A stretch of DNA of 64,000 nucleotides from Alicyclobacillus shizuokensis NBRC 103103. GTDB taxonomy: Bacteria > Bacillota > Bacilli > Alicyclobacillales > Alicyclobacillaceae. Positions 62,492-64,000 of this stretch are shown piece by piece (positions within the stretch are counted from its first letter, which is position 1; each line of letters starts with the position of its first letter). Under the pieces are notes generated by a model. That model was not told the DNA's origin, made no database searches, and saw nothing but the letters and a program-made list of their open reading frames with translations. The position numbers and the translations under genes were made by a program. Location of the stretch: contig NZ_BCQV01000005.1 of the NCBI RefSeq assembly GCF_001552255.1, positions 1 to 64,000 of the forward strand, written 5' to 3'.

Positions 62492-63759
62492 ACCGATGCC
62501 TCCTCGACCTTCTGTACAGCCGCCACCAGCTCCGACAGCGGGATGGTCGACTGCTCCCCACTCGCCAGGTCCTTTACCGTTACCTGTTGCTCCGCTTGCT
62601 CACTGGAACCCACCACCACCGCCAGGCGGGCGCCCTCACGGTCGGCCGCCTTGAACTGGGCCTTGACGGACCGGCCCTGGTAATCGCGATCCGCCCGCAC
62701 CCCCGCCTCTCGCAGGGTCTTGAGCACCCGCATCGCGTATACGTCCGCCTGTTCGTCGGCCACGGCCACGTACACGTCCAGGTCTCGGCGCGACGCCGGG
62801 CTTGCGCCGCCTTGTTCCGACAGGATGAGCAAAATACGCTCCATGCCGGTGCCGAAGCCGACACCCGGGGTCTCGGGACCGCCCAGTTCACGGACCAGGG
62901 CGTTGTAGCGGCCGCCGCCGCCAAGGGTACCAAAGCCCTCCACCTTGATTTCCCACGCGGTGCGCGTGTAGTAGTCCAGGCCTCGGACCAGGTGCGCGTC
63001 GATCCGGTAGGGCACGCCGAGCGCCTCCAAATAGCGGCGCACGCTGGCGAAGTGGGCTTCGCAGTCTGCGCACAGCGATTCCAGAATCGTCGGCGCCCCC
63101 ACCTCCACCAGCAGCCGTTGGCAGCGCTCGTTCTTGCAGTCGAAGATGCGCAGCGGGTTGCGCTCGAGACGGTTCTGGCAATCGCTGCAGAGCTGGTCCT
63201 TGACCGGGAGCAGTCGAGCCAGCATCTGCTCTCGGTGCCGGGGCCGGCAAACCGGGCAACCGACACTGTTCAGCACCGCCGTGGCCCCCTGGACGCCCAG
63301 CTCCTGCAACTGGTAGACGTGCAAAGCGACCACTTCCGCATCCAACGCAGGTGAATCGGACCCGAGCACCTCGCAGCCGTACTGGTGGAACTGGCGCTCG
63401 CGCCCCTTCTGAGGCTTTTCGTAGCGAAACATGGGCCCGAGATAGAACAACTTGGCGACGCCGGGCTGTCCGTACAACTTGTTCTCCACGTAGGCGCGGA
63501 TGACGCCGGCGGTGCCTTCCGGCCGCAGCGTCAGGCTGCGGCCGCCGCGGTCCTCGAAGGTGTACATCTCCTTCTCGACTATGTCCGTGGTCTCCCCGAC
63601 CCCGCGTGCGAACAGCTCCGTGTGTTCAAACATTGGTGTCCGAATCTCGGCGTAGTGATACTCGGCAAACGTCCTGCGCACCACGTCCTCGATCTGCCGC
63701 CAGAGGCCGACCGTGGCCGGCAAAATATCCGAGGTGCCTCTTGGCCGTTGCACCAGCAT
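62488..63759 (-). CDS. hisS: Histidyl-tRNA synthetase
   Basis: 423 residues. Class II motifs (RGTSDILPA, LRPEGTAGVIRAYVE, MFRYEKPQKGRERQFHQYG), the histidine-specific LVRGLDYYTRTAWE, and C-terminal anticodon domain. A cysteine-rich insertion (CPVC, CSDC, CKNERC, CADC, about 175-240) suggests a bound metal. AAGGTGAGG precedes ATG 63759. Confidence 0.97.
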   Translation of the reverse strand: MLVQRPRGTSDILPATVGLWRQIEDVVRRTFAEYHYAEIRTPMFEHTELFARGVGETTDIVEKEMYTFEDRGGRSLTLRPEGTAGVIRAYVENKLYGQPGVAKLFYLGPMFRYEKPQKGRERQFHQYGCEVLGSDSPALDAEVVALHVYQLQELGVQGATAVLNSVGCPVCRPRHREQMLARLLPVKDQLCSDCQNRLERNPLRIFDCKNERCQRLLVEVGAPTILESLCADCEAHFASVRRYLEALGVPYRIDAHLVRGLDYYTRTAWEIKVEGFGTLGGGGRYNALVRELGGPETPGVGFGTGMERILLILSEQGGASPASRRDLDVYVAVADEQADVYAMRVLKTLREAGVRADRDYQGRSVKAQFKAADREGARLAVVVGSSEQAEQQVTVKDLASGEQSTIPLSELVAAVQKVEEASV

Positions 63760-63819
63760 GTCCTCACCTTCTTTCCTGAACTCGTCCTGGCCGCGAGGCG
63801 GCCGAACCATGGCGGCAAC

Positions 63820-64000
63820 AAAAAACGCCTTCCGTCCGCCGCCGTCAACCGGCAGGGACGAAAAGCGTTCGCCTTCCGCGGTGCCACCCTGCTTGAGCCG
63901 CCCCGCCTGCTGGCCTGACGTCTGCCCATCAAGACCCAATCCAGGCGCGGCGCGACTCCCCTTGCTGCGCGTAACGGGCGCCTGCCGCCTGTCCTTGGGA
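63820..64000 (-). ncRNA. T-box riboswitch leader of hisS-aspS (5' end beyond the window)
   Basis: T-box AGGGTGGCACCGCGG at 63890-63876 on the minus strand. The terminator is AACGC plus CGTCC paired with GGACG plus GCGTT, ending in TTTTTTG (63820-63869). Stem I and the specifier codon continue past 64000. Confidence 0.9.

Noticed and set aside
61427-62683. 418-codon plus-strand open frame
   Set aside because: Antisense shadow of aspS and the end of hisS.
1-64000. CRISPR arrays, insertion sequences, prophage, tRNA or rRNA genes
   Set aside because: No regularly spaced repeats, transposase or integrase genes, or tRNA/rRNA sequences were seen; the gene order is ordinary core chromosome.

Overview
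This is a continuous stretch of core chromosome from a GC-rich, endospore-forming member of the Bacillota, class Bacilli. The gene order follows Bacillus subtilis closely (trmK/sigA/dnaG, recO/era/phoH/yqfCD, dnaK operon, lepA/gpr/rpsT/holA, comE, yqeGH/aroE/nadD, ruvX/ireB/alaS, rarA/cymR, aspS/hisS). The sporulation content (sigma-K, germination protease GPR, an alpha/beta-type spore protein, YqfC/YqfD) fixes the spore-forming lifestyle. High GC and the pattern of gene losses suggest an Alicyclobacillus-like relative, but that family assignment is inference. No insertion sequences, prophage, CRISPR, tRNA or rRNA genes were seen. Nearly all genes lie on the minus strand.

Layout. 1-220: start of an unknown gene and an HMA-fold protein without its metal cysteines. 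340-9000: nif3-like gene, trmK, ydcF-like gene, the dnaG-rpoD operon, the PEP/pyruvate regulators yqfL and ccpN, recO, yqzL. 9088-15694: era, dgkA, ybeY, pgpH, phoH, yqfD, yqfC, tightly coupled. 15951-18980: yqeY, rpsU, a plus-strand Na/Pi cotransporter and a Nudix-DeoC fusion. 18999-27226: CIRCE-controlled hrcA-grpE-dnaK-dnaJ-prmA-rsmE-mtaB, with hairpins on both sides of dnaK. 27258-35201: hemW, lepA, a small membrane protein where spoIIP/yqxA are expected, a lytic transglycosylase, gpr, rpsT, an unusual spore protein, holA. 35360-40437: NDH-2, a ComEC lacking its metallo-beta-lactamase domain, a CvpA/transglutaminase protein and ComEA. 40625-46436: mntR, yqeM, rsfS, yqeK, nadD (apparently ACG start), aroE, a small unknown gene, yqeH, yqeG. 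46506-55193: sigK, a penicillin-binding transpeptidase, mltG, ruvX, ireB, T-box-regulated alaS, two membrane proteins. 55389-64000: paired FluC fluoride channels, a zinc-ribbon protein, cysteine desulfurase, cymR, rarA, a DUF5654-like protein, a 6S RNA, aspS, hisS and the hisS T-box leader, which runs off the window.

Functionally the window joins information processing (primase, main sigma factor, clamp-loader delta, three tRNA-modification or rRNA-methylation enzymes, three tRNA synthetases counting only Ala, Asp and His, ribosome assembly GTPases) with proteostasis and the sporulation programme. Regulatory sites read directly from sequence include one perfect CIRCE, two T-box leaders, a sigma-H-like promoter ahead of dnaG, sigma-E-like promoters ahead of yqfC and of the small gene at 30479, and several good sigma-A promoters.
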